Positions 35,782-46,659 of a DNA stretch of 64,000 nucleotides are shown here, in pieces; position 1 is the stretch's first letter, and each line of letters opens with the position of its first letter. Source of the DNA: Fagopyrum homotropicum (lineage: Eukaryota; Streptophyta; Magnoliopsida; Caryophyllales; Polygonaceae); NCBI GenBank assembly GCA_033239125.1, contig BSWB01000005.1:47290993-47354992 (forward strand), read 5' to 3'. The notes below the pieces were generated by a model. That model saw only the letters and a list, made by a program, of their open reading frames with translations. It was not told where the DNA came from and searched no databases. The position numbers and the translations under genes are program-made.

Positions 35782-36164
35782 TGATAACATGAATTATAGT
35801 CTATATTTTGGGGCTTGTTTAGACGATTTATCTTCAATAATCTGCATGTTTGGATGTATATTATATGATTATATTGTCGTTTCATCTACCTTTGCGGGAA
35901 TCGAGGTCTACACCAAGTTTCGTTGTAATCGTAGGTAAAATGGCACGTTTTACATCAAAATGGAGCTAAAGGAGCTAAGGAATCATTGGAGTTACATTCA
36001 GGAGCTTAAGGAAGAATCCAGGAAGCAAGGAATTAGATTAAAGATTCACTTTGGACCAGCTTTGAGAGATTTCACATTCAGTTTAGAGTCACCTCGGTCA
36101 GCTACATTACCACCTCGACCGAGGTGATCTTGAGGAGCGCCCCGACCGAGGCGAATACTCTGAA
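35782..36164 (+). repeat. Element F LTR, first 380 bp, fused to G
   Basis: Starts TGATAACATGAATTATAG and includes the CACCTCGACCGAGGTG palindrome. It stops at ACTCTGAAACG, where F elsewhere reads ACTCTGACACGAAG and G reads ATCTGAAACGATG; the two share TCTGAMACGA at the crossover. Confidence 0.85.
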
Positions 36165-38240
36165 ACGATGAAACCAATAAATGCTATCTCGGACATCCAA
36201 AACTCGCACTTAGAGAGCTTAGCGTAAATCTCTCTATCTTGCAGGACTTGGAGTACGATCCTTAAATGTCCTGCATGCTCCTCTCTGATGCGAGAGTATA
36301 CCAGAATGGCATCTATGAGGACAACTACAAACTGGTCTAGGAAGTCGATGAAAATGCTATTGATCGCAGTGCGTTCGTAAGCCCGAATGACATTACTACA
36401 AACTCGTAGTACCCACATCTAGTCCGAAATTTCGTCTTGCCTATGTCCTTCTCTCTCACCCTCAACTGGTGATATCCAAATCTCCGATCGATCCGTGAAA
36501 ACACTGAAGCTCCATGCAGTTGATCCAAAAGATCATCGATACGGGGCAATGGGTACTTATTCTTGATTGTCACCTTGTTAAGCTCTCGGTAGTCGATACA
36601 TAACCTCATTGATCCGTCTTTCTTCTTGACGAAGAGAACTGGTACGCCGCAAGGAGAAACACTAGGGTGGTTGAAGCCCTTCTTAGCTAATTCCTCGAGT
36701 TGCTTCTTCAACTCAAGCATCTCGATAGGCGCCATAAGATAAAGAGCCTTAGAGATGGGTCTCGTACCGGGCACTAGTTCTATGCCAAAGTCTACACTCT
36801 TTTCTGGAGGTAAACCTGGTGGCTCCTCTAAGACGTCAACAAACTTGTAAGCTAATGAGATCTCCTCCAAATCCGGACTCGTACTATCCTTCATGGCATA
36901 GCACCAAAACCTCGCATCCCTGAATGATAAGTCTCGCAACACACACTGCACTGATGATTGTATCATACTTCCCGAGATCCCATCCTCTGAAGATCTCAAC
37001 ATGGCATGCATATGTGGTTACCGTCACTGTTCTCTTGCCGATGTCTAGAACTGCTCGGTGTCGATCCATCCAATCCATACCCAAAATAACTTCTTCGTGT
37101 AGTAAGTAGATGATGAAATAGTCAACTGGCCAATCGCGACCTCCCAGTCTAATAGGGCAATCGCAAACCTCTCGTGTACCTCTAATCTTACCCCCATCGG
37201 GTAATCCTATAGAGAAGGGCCTACCTTCCATGGTAACTAAGGCCAATCTATCTAAATATGCATCAGATATAAAAGAATGCGTAACACCGGTATCGAAAAG
37301 AACTCTGACAAGAAAACCATTAATATGAATGGTACTTGTGGTCGTTGGCGTTGTCGGCTCTACAACACCCCTTAGTCATACACTCTGGCTGATGCATCTC
37401 TGGTGTTTGTTGAACCGCCAACTCGTCCTCTACCTCTCCCGTGTCCCAGAGTGGAACCTTGAGGAGTGGTAGAACCAGGAACTCTCTATTGCTGCTACTG
37501 ATACTGAGATCTTTGTCCACCTCCTGCAACACTAGCAAGTGAAGATCCCTGCTGAGATATCGCCTTTCCTTGACGGCAGAACGCAACTCTATGTCTGGGC
37601 TTGCCGCAGGAGTAGCAAGTCACAACTGCCGTCCTCTATCGGAACTCCATATCGTCGGCTAGAATCCTAGGTGTCTTATTGTCTGACCATGCCCGAATCC
37701 TGATGCTCCAGCTACAGTGCTGGCTGGTCCATTCTTTTGTATCTTCGCAAGACCTCCTGCCTGAAGAGTTCTCCTGAGATCCGGTCTATTCCTAAGCATA
37801 CTTCTTATCGACTCCAAAGTTGAATCCATATGGTCCATCCAAAGCTCGACTTCCGGACTTGCTCCATTTTGAACTTTGATGTTCTCAACTGGTCTTACGG
37901 GTACTGGCGGTGTAGGTGCAGGTCCTCCAGTCCTGATAGCTTCTTCAACTCTTTGCACGTAGTCGCGATAGGCAGAAGCTCGTGTGGACACTCGACCGGA
38001 CTCTGTCGATGGCGGTCTTTATGCTCCAGACCTAGCAGCAGTCCCGTTTCCAGCCTCAGGAACAACAGTCTCAACAACTTCTTCAACTAACGCCTCAAAG
38101 ATAGGTGGTTCAACAACTAGGGCTTATCCTCGACCTCTAGCTAGTGGAGATCTTCCTGCACGTCCTCGTCCTCGGACGGAAGGTGGAAGAGGTGGTTGAC
38201 CCCTTCCTCGCCCTATAGCAAATATAGCTCTAGAATGCGC
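36165..38240 (-). pseudogene. Element G copy 1: gag, protease and partial RT (broken)
   Basis: Minus-strand chromovirus fragment matching 54195-56276. Gag pieces at 37659-38240 begin with MAHSRAIFA... and an RGR-rich stretch. A CCHC knuckle (CYSCGKPRHRVAFC) is encoded near 37590-37630. Protease has DTGVTHSFIS near 37270-37300 and VILGMDWMDRHRAV. RT (36337-37011) has FVKKKDGSMRLCIDYRELNK and YYEFVVMSFGLTNA, then a deletion and frame change; the palm motif reads VVLIDAILVYS, so the second catalytic Asp is Ala. The last codons of 36107-36418 come from the adjoining F LTR, making a chimeric ORF. Confidence 0.88.
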
Positions 38241-38679
38241 CATCTGCTATAAGGATGGATATATAAGAAGCTATATATGGCCACACTACAGCTAAAGAAA
38301 AAATCCAGAAAAAGCACATATAAAGGCCAACATCAAAGAAACACTAATTGTTGAGATCCGCGGAGGTAGTGGTGGTCGCCCGTACATCTATCCCAGACCG
38401 ACAAGTTTAAAACAAAAACCCCGTTTTTGAAAACGTTAGACCTCTTGCGGGTTCTATTTATTTATCCATCCGATCTTTAAAAGATTTTGAGTGCCATTGC
38501 TGCCAACCTGCCTTTGATACCATATTGTAACATCCCAAGTTTTGAGAACTTGAAGCGTTACAGGATAGGACCTCACAATGGGTCCCGACCATCATGGTAC
38601 CAACAACACAACAGATATTACAACAAGGCACAGACGAATGAAAACCAAAGGTTTAAACAAAAAATAACATAAAAGACTT
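38241..38679 (-). mobile_element. Element G copy 1: leader, primer site and LTR stub
   Basis: Primer site on the minus strand TGGTATCAAAGG (38511-38522, two mismatches from canonical). Mini-ORF ATG GCA CTC AAA ATC TTT TAA at 38477-38497 (MALKIF). Leader block at 38353-38390. LTR stub 38526-38679 carries the U5 block at 38569-38590 and is cut off by F at 38680. Confidence 0.85.
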
Positions 38680-39444
38680 GCATGAATTATAGTCTATATT
38701 TTGGGGCTTGTTTAGACGTTTTATCTTCAATAATCTGCATGTTTGGATGTATATTATATGATTATATTGTTGTTTCATCTACCTTTGCGGGAATCGAGGT
38801 CTACCCCAAGTTTCGTTGTAATCGTAGGTAAAATGGCACGTTTTACATCAAAATGGAGCTAAAGGAGCTAAGGAGTCATTGGAGCTACATTCAGGAGCTT
38901 AAGGAAGAATCCAAGAAGCAAGGAATTAGATTAAAGATTCACTTTGGACCAGCTTTGAAAGATTTCACATTCAGTTTAGAGTCACCTCGGTCAGCTACAG
39001 TACCACCTCGACCGAGGTGATCTTGAGGAGCGCCCCGACCGAGGCGAATACTCTGACACGAAGAGATATATTTTATTTGGCTGAGATCTTTTATTTTTGG
39101 AAGGAGATATCTTATATTTTTTGGGCTGGATTTCTAGAAGGAAGATCATATATTTAGGAGATTTATTTTAGAGATAAGATATATTTTATTAGAAAATTAT
39201 CTTTTAAGATATTTCCTATAAAATTATCTTTTAAGATATATTTAGGAGCGCCGTTGCCGGGGACTTGGTCTAGACCGAGCCGGTTGCGGTTGTCTTTTGG
39301 GGCAATTGCCCTTGTTGCTATTAACCATTCTACTTGAGTGTTCTTGCAGATTTGTGTTCTTAGGTACATACGAAGTTCTCACTGGAACCGAGTTTCGCCA
39401 AAGAACAAGTTTTCCTATGAGTTTTGTAGTTTTTAGGATATTCG

Positions 39445-40137
39445 ATGACTACATTTGATCCGGCATGGATAGCAAGACAAAGTGCTAGGGCGGACTATTA
39501 TGAATACTTGGAAGAGAAATATTCTTTCTATTGGTTTGACAATGAAAGAGAAAGAGAAGAGGTCATTAAGGAGGAGCTTGCGATATGGGATGAGATGAAT
39601 GTCCCTAGAAAGATTTATGAGCAACCTCTTGAAGATTCGCTTGAATCAATATGGGAGAAGTTGATGAAGAAGGTGGAGGAGCTCAAGGAAAGCACCCTAT
39701 CCTATGCTAAGCCGAAAGAGGAGCATAAGGAAGTACTGCAAGTTTCAAGCATTCCTCCAATCGAACCAGAAGTTTCTCCTGAAGCTTTTGAGGAAGTGGA
39801 AGATCTCGATCCAACTGTTGAGACTTCGGCCAAGGTGAAAGAGAGATCGGCCGAGGTGGAAGAGAGATTGGCCGAGATGGAAGAGGAATCTGTAGAACTG
39901 GAAGTGGAAGATGCAGAGAACCTTGGCCAAATTACTGAGACTGTGGCCAAGGTGGAAGAAAGACCAGCTGAGTTGGGAGAGATTTCATGTGTGGATTATC
40001 AACCTAACATGAAACTTGTCCCAAGCTTTGGAGTTATGTCCCATGGAAGCATAGGAAGACCGGAGCCGGAACCTTCTTGGAAGAATTTTATGATGGATGT
40101 GATGAGCACTCCAAGATATTCGAAGTACATTGAGTAA
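39445..40137 (+). pseudogene. Element F acidic coiled-coil ORF, copy 1 (C-terminus altered by deletion)
   Basis: 230 codons from the first ATG about 190 nt after the primer site. I do not recognise the family. The N-terminus is aromatic and charged (FDPAWIARQ, EYLEEKYSFYWFDNERERE). The middle is Glu/Pro-rich. Residues about 129-149 are three near-identical heptads (AKVKERS AEVEERL AEMEEES) encoded by 21-bp direct repeats, a probable coiled coil. After KLVPSF a 350-bp deletion shifts the frame to an unrelated tail (GVMSHGSIG...). No zinc knuckle, protease or RT motif is visible. It could be a gag remnant, an extra ORF of the Ogre/Tat kind, or a captured gene. Confidence 0.55.
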
Positions 40138-41851
40138 ATCAATGAGGAAATGTCCAGCTAGCGACCTTAAATCATGCGCTTGTTGGGAGGCAACCCTCGG
40201 TATTGCTTTCTTTTCCTTTTCCTAGTCTAGCTTAGATAGTTTGTTTTTGCTTTGCTTTGCTTTGTTTTTGGCGTCCTAGACAGAAACCATGTACTTTCTA
40301 AGGAAGGAATACAACCCAGGAGCAACACTGGAAGGACAAAATTTCGAGGAACCAAGAGGACGGAGCTTGACTGAGACACATCTCGGGTTCAGTCACAGGA
40401 CCTCGACCGAGATGTTCTTCGCCATCCGAGACAGTCTTATCTGGAGCTGTTTCTTATTTCTTTATGTAGTTCAGCTATGTCCGGTGAGTTTCCTATTTTC
40501 CTTGACTCTTATTTGACCCATTGGGACAATGTGTCCCAAGTATGGGGTATTTGGATGTATTTATGTGACCTTATGTGTATGCTTGTATGACTCTACCGTA
40601 TATTACTGTTTTATCTTGCTCTATGTGTTTATCTGAGGTTACATACATGCATATAGGTTATTTGATTGAGAAATCGTCAAAAACTGGTTAAGAAAAAAAA
40701 AATTTATGACCTCGACCGAAGTAATTCTGACCAATCGAGGTGCAGTACCTCGGTTGACTTAGAACATCTCGACCGAGACGGTTTAACTGAGAAAGTTTTC
40801 GAAACGATTTTGTGCTTCTTATTTGGATATGACCTCAGTGAAGATTTTGTTTGCAAACTGGTTTTTGAAATCTTTATATGTTTGAAAGGTTTTATGATAT
40901 GTTTAAGTTGCTAAATGCTTTGTTTGAAATTTTGGCATGTTTAATACTTTGTTTCTATCCAAATTATGTTGAATTTGAAGGTTGACACCACATGATAAGT
41001 TCTATCACTTTCTTCCTGGGATGATTAAGGCAATTTATTCTCTTCTCTTCTTCTTCTTGATCATGTTTAGCACCTCATATACATATTTGCCTCCCTTTAC
41101 CTATCCGGGAATTCGGAAGCAAGCAAGTAAAAAGCAAGTGAAAGAAAAGTTGAGATGTTGGCTGGAAGTTAGAAAGAAACAAATAGGTTTGGGGAAGTCA
41201 ATCATGATGATGTGTAACTCGGCACCATTCACATAGCCGGGTGTTTGTGTCTTGCCCAAGTCGGATTGAGCGATATTCCTAACGGGTCATGGTATGTGCA
41301 TCAAGGGTTTGAGGCATCTCGAGAAATTGATGATTGCTGATTTCCTAGGCTTCGGTTATTGTGCACCTCTGTCCATGCATCCCAAAAAGTAAAAAGTAAA
41401 TAAACAAAGCTTATTGGTGGAAGATGTTGAAATTCAAAGCAAGTGAAGTGAAGATCCTTTTCCCGGATTCTAGCACCACATTCCCTATATACATCCCACC
41501 CTCACACGTTTCTTGACATCTCTTGAAAAGCCCTTGAGACCTCGAGCTTGTTGATTGACTTGGTGATTTAAACTGGATTATGCATGATTAATTTCGATAA
41601 TTATAATTTATTATGCATTCTATGATTTTATGCAAGGATGAACAACTTTCTTATATTTATAAAATGTTTTAAGCATGTTTTGATTTTAAATTCCATGAAG
41701 CATTCTCTTAGAGTGATCTATGATTTGAACACACCACCAAAAATGTTTTGAAAGACTTTTCATTGATCCTTATGACTTATAATCCGTTCTATCTTGTACT
41801 TAAGAGTTTGAACTTGCTTGGGGACAAGCAAGGGACAAGTATGGGGTATTT
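40138..41851 (+). mobile_element. Element F copy 1: 3' non-coding region and polypurine tract
   Basis: Starts with GCGCTTGTTGGGAGGCAACC (40176-40195), a sequence I know from Athila/Tat-type plant elements downstream of their coding regions. It includes clustered CTCGACCGAG-type motifs (40378-40430 and 40708-40782). It ends with GGGGACAAGCAAGGGACAAG and TATGGGGTATT before the LTR, an Athila/Tat-style polypurine tract. Confidence 0.7.
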
Positions 41852-43703
41852 TGATAGCATGAATTATAGTCTATATTTTGGGGCTTGTTTAGACGTTTTA
41901 TCTTCAATAATCTGCATGTTTGGATGTATATTATATGATTATATTGTCGTTTCATCTACCTTTGCGGGAATCGAGGTCTACACCAAGTTTCGTTGTAATC
42001 GTAGGTAAAATGGCACGTTTTACATCAAAATGGAGCTAAAGGAGTCATTGGAGCTACATTCAGGAGCTTAAGGAAGAATCCAAGAAGCAAGGAATTAGAT
42101 TAAAGATTCACTTTGGACCAGCTTTGAGAGATTTCACATTCAGTTTAGAGTCACCTCGGTCAGCTACAGTACCAACTCGACCGAGGTGATCTTGAGGAGC
42201 GCCCCGACCGAGGCGAATACTCTGACACGAAGAGATATATTTTATTTGGCTGAGATCTTTTATTTTTGGAAGGAGATATCTTATATTTTTTGGGCTGGAT
42301 TTCTAGAAGGAAGATCATATATTTAGGAGATTTATTTTAGAGATAAGATATATTTTATTAAAAAATTATCTTTTAAGATATTTCCTATAAAATTATCTTA
42401 GGAAGATATTTATTTTAGGAAATATGGATATATTTAATAGGAAATTATCTTTTTAAGATTTTTATCTTTGGAAGATAATTCTCCTATATAAAGGGTTGGA
42501 TTTTCTACAATTCAACCATCTTCGGATCACCGAATGCTTATACATGCCTAGAGGGCTGATAGCATCCAGCAATTATGGGATTTTCTCCAGAGTTTTGAAG
42601 GAAGGAAGATTGAAGATCAATCTAGGAAGGATTGATAGCTTGTTAGAGCTTTTGTGAAGGGTTTTGTAAGACTTTCTTAGATTCCCTTTTGTTGATTGTC
42701 TTGTTGGATTTGTTATCCAAGGAACGCTTATTTGTTTGATATTTGATTCAGTTATTGAAGCCTTGTTCTTAAGGTTTTTGTGTTCAAATATTCATTCTCT
42801 TCCCATATATTTGATTATTGCTTTCATGATGATGAGTGGCTAATTTCCTTGTGCGATTCTAGGGTGATTGGTTGAAGGTTGTGGGAAAAACAATGATAGA
42901 ATAATCTTAAATTCCAGTAGGACCCTGAAAGTTCGAGTCTTTATCCTTAACCTTAGAACATCTCGTTCAGTCGATGAACATCTCGGCCTGGGTGGAAGTT
43001 GACTGACCGAGGTGACTTATCTGATCCGTAACTGAGAGTTAAGTGTTAGACTTTGCCAAATCCTATTCTTAATATACCTTTCCTGGTTCAATGCAAGTCT
43101 AGGATGAGACTTACCCGATAGTTCCTTTGTTTGTTTACCCATGATCATAAGTGTAGGTAATAAAGGTTATCCTTTATTGGGGCTTGAGTGTGCCTTCATT
43201 CCATCTTTGTGAGTTAGCGTGAGACTTACCCGGTAAAGGTTGATTCTATTCCCTTAGTTGGTGTGTTGGTTTGAGATTATAATTCCTTTCCTTAGTACCA
43301 TGAGACTTACCCGGTAATAGGAGCTTTTGGTTTGGAATTGTGAGTAGTGAGACTTACCCGGTGATCTATTCCACTTTAGTAACACCTTCCCTTTGCAAAA
43401 CCTCAGCTTTGTCCGCTTATCTTTAGATCTTGAGTTGGAACCACAACTAGATGCTTTAATCCCTAGAATTGCATATTTCCTTAATTGACTTTTTATCATC
43501 TTTGATTGCTTTAATCGTTTTTGTGGTTAGTAATTACATAGACAACCTACACCTGCTTTGTTTCACCAAGTCCCTGAGATCGACACCTCGGAATTCTTGC
43601 TTTTTACTACGATTGACCCGTACACTGCGGGTTCGCATCCTTGTTTTAAGCTTACATCTAGGGTTATAAATTTAAAGCTTGCACACACCGTTTGGAGCGA
43701 ACA
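41852..43703 (+). repeat. 3' LTR of element F copy 1 (1852 bp)
   Basis: TGATAGCATG... to ...GAGCGAACA. TATA box TATATAAA at 42485-42492; the CACCTCG..CGAGGTG palindrome reads CAACTCGACCGAGGTG here; four AGACTTACCCG motifs lie in the 3' half. The right flank starts ATCATTCCATGAC. Confidence 0.92.
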
Positions 43704-44171
43704 ATCATTCCATGACAAAGTGTTTTTTCTTGAAATAACCATTAGGTAGGGTTTGAATCCAATGTGAAAACGAAATATTAAGCTCACTCATGTAAGTGAT
43801 TTATTGTTAAGTGTCATAGATAAATAATACAACAAATTTCCTAGCACCTAAACTATGATTTTCCTTCATCAGTTTTTTTTACTAATGTTTTTTGGGCTAA
43901 TTAGGTAAGTATACTTTTTTATTTTATTGGATACTAAATAGGCCTTTTCTAGTTTTCTATTTAATAAATATACCCCAACTTTTTGTATTTTTTCTAAAAC
44001 TCTAAGCACTCTTCTCTCAAGGGGTACATTTACTAAAACTAAAACTCAAAAAAGCCTAGTAAACCAAATTGTTTCATGCTTTTTTTTGTGTTGGCAAGAT
44101 TGACCTTACCTAAAATTATATACAGGAGGATTTTCTAGTTTTGTTTTTACTAACCTAAATAAGTTTCTTTC

Positions 44172-44971
44172 ATGGCTCGGAAGAGAGAACACAAGAATGG
44201 GTCAAATCGCAAAGCGTTGGGAAATAAAGAAAGCATCCAACACAAGAGTGCAGGCCACCTTTTTGTCAATAAAACTGGAAAGTATAATGACATGAAGGAT
44301 GTCCAGAATGGTGATTAACCCTACATACGACTGACCGAGGAATTAAAAAATAATTTCTCTTCAGGAGATGGAAAAAGAAGAATTTATAAAAAAATGTTAA
44401 GTCACAAAGACATCTTGAGCAAGGGGTGGATGCGAAGTAGAGAATTCAGAAACCAAAACTTGACAAAGATGACTCAGGTCATGACATGGATACTTTATCC
44501 CTGTGGGAGATTGGAACGTCTGAGAGTATCCATGATGCAGATCTTGTGAAGGAAAGTTTTGATATTTCACAAGATAGATTGCAAACTGAAGATATCAGTG
44601 GATAGTTGCATCTTTCGGATATATTTGGTTTTGAAATCCTCAAGACATCTGTGTTCTCATTGTTAAATACATTTTATGACTGGTCGGAAAGACATAGGCC
44701 ACTTTTTGTTGTTGTGACAAACAAGATACAGAGCACTTGTGACTATGTCCACATGAAATGTGTCCAGGCATATCTAGTCTCTAATTGCTATAAAATGACT
44801 TCGGTTTGTGGAAATGTTTTGCTTGTTGTGTTGATGGTTTGGTTGGATTGTTTTCTAAGAGGGGTTGATTCCTTTGTGCGCAAGGGGACAACGTCATTCT
44901 TCTCTCTTATGTGATCCGGTCTTCTTTCAGTCATTGCTATGGTGGGGACCTTCAAGTTTCTTCTAGTATTG
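44172..44971 (+). pseudogene. Host gene fragment in left arm (unknown membrane-type protein)
   Basis: Not recognised as a named gene. From ATG at 44172 a 48-codon basic ORF (MARKREHKNGSNRKALGNK...) ends at TAA 44316. Further exon-like frames follow: MDTLSLWEIGTSESIHDADL near 44487-44600, then after a stop LHLSDIFGFEILKT... (44606-44914, 102 aa), with FYDWSERHRPLFVVVTNKIQ and a hydrophobic C-terminal part (GNVLLVVLMVWLDCFLRG) suggesting a membrane segment. At 44971 ATTG|GTAAGT looks like a splice donor, at the palindrome centre. The same frames occur inverted in the right arm and again at 63766. Stops and frame changes between blocks suggest introns or decay; I cannot tell which. Confidence 0.5.
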
Positions 44972-45036
44972 GTAAGTTCTTCAGGGTTCCTTTTCTTGAC
45001 TCTACTCTGAATGCATAGCAATAACTGAAGAACTTA

Positions 45037-45838
45037 CCGATACTAGAAGAAACTTGAAGGTCCCCACCATAGCAATAACTGAAAGAAGACCGGACCACAT
45101 AACAGAGAAGAATGATGTTGTCCCCATGCGCACAAAGGAATCAGCCCCTCTTAGAAAACAATCCAACCAAACCATCAACACAACAAGCAAAACATTTCCA
45201 CAATACCGAAGCCATTTTATAGCAATTAGCAACTGGATATGCCTGGACACATTTCATGTGGACATAGTCACAAGTGCTTTGTATCTTGTTTATCACAACA
45301 GCAAAAAGTGGCCTATGTCTTTCCGACCAGTCATAAAATGTATTTAACAATGAGAACACATATGTCTTGAGGATTTCAAAACCAAATATATCCGAAAGAT
45401 GCAACTATCCACTGATATCTTCAGTTTGCAATCTATCTTGTGAAATATTAAAACTTTCCTTCACAAGATCTGCATCATGGATACTCTCAGACGTCCCAAT
45501 CTCCCACAGGGATGAAGTATCCATGTCATGACCTGAGTCATCTTTGTCAAGTTCTGGTTTCTGAATTCTCTACTTCGCATCCACCCCTTGCTCAAGATGT
45601 CTTTGTGACTTAACATTTTTTTATAAATTCTTCTTTTTCCATCTCCTGTAGAGAAATTAATTTTTACTTCCTCAGTCAGTCGTATGTGGGGTTAATCACC
45701 ATTCTGGACATCCTTCATGTCATTATATTTTCCAGTTTTATTGACAAAAAGGTGGCCTGCACTCTTGTGTGGATGCTTTTCTTTATTTCCTAACGCTTTG
45801 TGATCTAACCCATTCTTGTGTTCTCTCTTCCGAGCCAT
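45037..45838 (-). pseudogene. Host gene fragment in right arm (inverted copy)
   Basis: Mirror copy of the left-arm fragment, starting ATG at 45838 (MARKREHKNGLDHK...). ORF 45141-45404 holds LHLSDIFGFEILKTYVFSLL and the same downstream segment; ORF 45002-45250 holds the hydrophobic part plus FKFLLV. Differences from the left arm are mostly single substitutions, some with opposite frame consequences, so the two arms together define the ancestral exon better than either alone. Function unknown. Confidence 0.5.
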
Positions 45839-46110
45839 GAAAGAAACTTATTTAGGTTAGTAAAAACAAAACTAGAAAATCCTCCTGTATATAATTTTAG
45901 GTAAGGTCAATCTTGCCAACACAAAAAAAAAATTAGTAAAAAAATTGATCAAGGAAAATCTTACTTGCTATGAAATTTGTTAGTATTTATTATTTGTGAC
46001 ACTTAACAATAAATCACTTACATGACTTAGCTTAAAAATTTTGTTTTCACATTGGATTCAAACCCTAGCTGATGGTTATTTCAAGAATAAACACTTTGTC
46101 ATGGAATGAT

Positions 46111-46529
46111 AAGTTCAAGATATTTTTTTACAAAATAAAGTTTACAACTAACTAATCAGCTACCCAGGATCAGCGCCAAAGAAAGTGCTTGCAACCAAGA
46201 AATTATATACAGAGAATATAGCAACAAAAATCAACTAGCTCTGAGAAAAAAACAAATAGATAGGAACTCCGCAATTGCTAACTAACTACATGACCTTACA
46301 AAAAAAAGATTAAACTAACTAATCAGATACCCAAGATTAACGCCAAGAAACTACTTGCAACCAAGAAATTACACACAGATAATATAATAACAAAAACCAA
46401 CCAAATTTGAGAAAAAAACATATGTATAGGAACTCCGCAATTGCTAACGAGAGGACATTAAAACAATAGTTTTGATCATACTTTTGTTGAGTTTGAACAT
46501 TACCCAACCATAGCCTACAATATTGCAAC
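46111..46529 (-). repeat. Inverted copy of locus X, cut by a copia LTR
   Basis: The reverse complement follows 32880-33309, including both tandem units (GCAATTGCGGAGTTCC) and the GGGTAGCTGATTAGTTAGTT block, and runs straight into the gene arm at 46110. This is the F-free arrangement of the X/gene junction. Homology stops at 46529, where the copia LTR begins. Confidence 0.8.
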
Positions 46530-46659
46530 TGTAAACGCACACAAGATTGAGAGAATTCTCTCGATTGATTGATATTAACAATAAACAATTACAATGGATT
46601 TATAATACAGAAAACAAATGAAGAAACTAATCCTATTCTATTAACAAGGAGATACATCA
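46530..46659 (-). repeat. Short (130-bp) 3' LTR of the copia element
   Basis: The minus strand reads TGATGTATCTCC... to ...GTGTGCGTTTACA, TG to CA. It contains a TATTATAAAT TATA-like site and an inverted repeat around AGAGAATTCTCT. The partner LTR is not in the window. Confidence 0.65.

Larger units (their letters stand above)
38680..43703 (+). mobile_element. Element F copy 1 (5' LTR and interior partly deleted)
   Basis: 5' LTR remnant 38680-39246, interior 39247-41851, full 3' LTR 41852-43703. The first five LTR bases are missing at the G junction, as in copy 2. The LTR is fused at 39246 directly to the middle of the primer site (...GGAGCGCCGTTGCCGG), deleting about 1.2 kb. A further 350 bp of the interior is missing relative to copy 2. 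Confidence 0.9.
36165..44405 (+). repeat. Segmental duplication, copy 1 (partner about 54195-64000)
   Basis: Order G fragment, F, host gene arm is the same in both copies, with the same G/F and F/host junctions and shared lesions in G. Copy 1 lacks about 1.2 kb of the F 5' LTR and 0.35 kb of the F interior. Copy 2 extends further left into G. Confidence 0.9.
43704..46110. repeat. Large inverted repeat of a host gene fragment (40-bp spacer)
   Basis: Left arm 43704-44984 is the inverse of 45025-46110; the spacer is 44985-45024. Arms match closely by eye over about 1.1 kb, with the right arm missing some bases near 45930 (counterpart of about 43890-44090). The homology continues beyond 46110 into inverted locus X; in the left arm element F now separates X from the gene part. 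Transcription across it would give a long hairpin RNA. Confidence 0.9.

Noticed and set aside
39702..39950. Ser/Thr-rich minus-strand ORFs opposite the F ORF (also 58948-59196)
   Set aside because: Shadow of the Glu/Val heptad repeats on the other strand.
43254..43499. Minus-strand 74-100 codon ORF in the F LTRs (IKASSCGSNSRSKDKRTKLR...)
   Set aside because: Conserved only because the LTR is repeated; it runs antisense to the transcribed half and contains the AGACTTACC motif array.
33305..43708. Clean 5-bp target duplication around element F copy 1
   Set aside because: The left flank (ACTTATTT) and right flank (ATCATTCC) compared with the unfilled site in the right arm (AACTTATCATTCC) share only AT; later rearrangements spoil the test.
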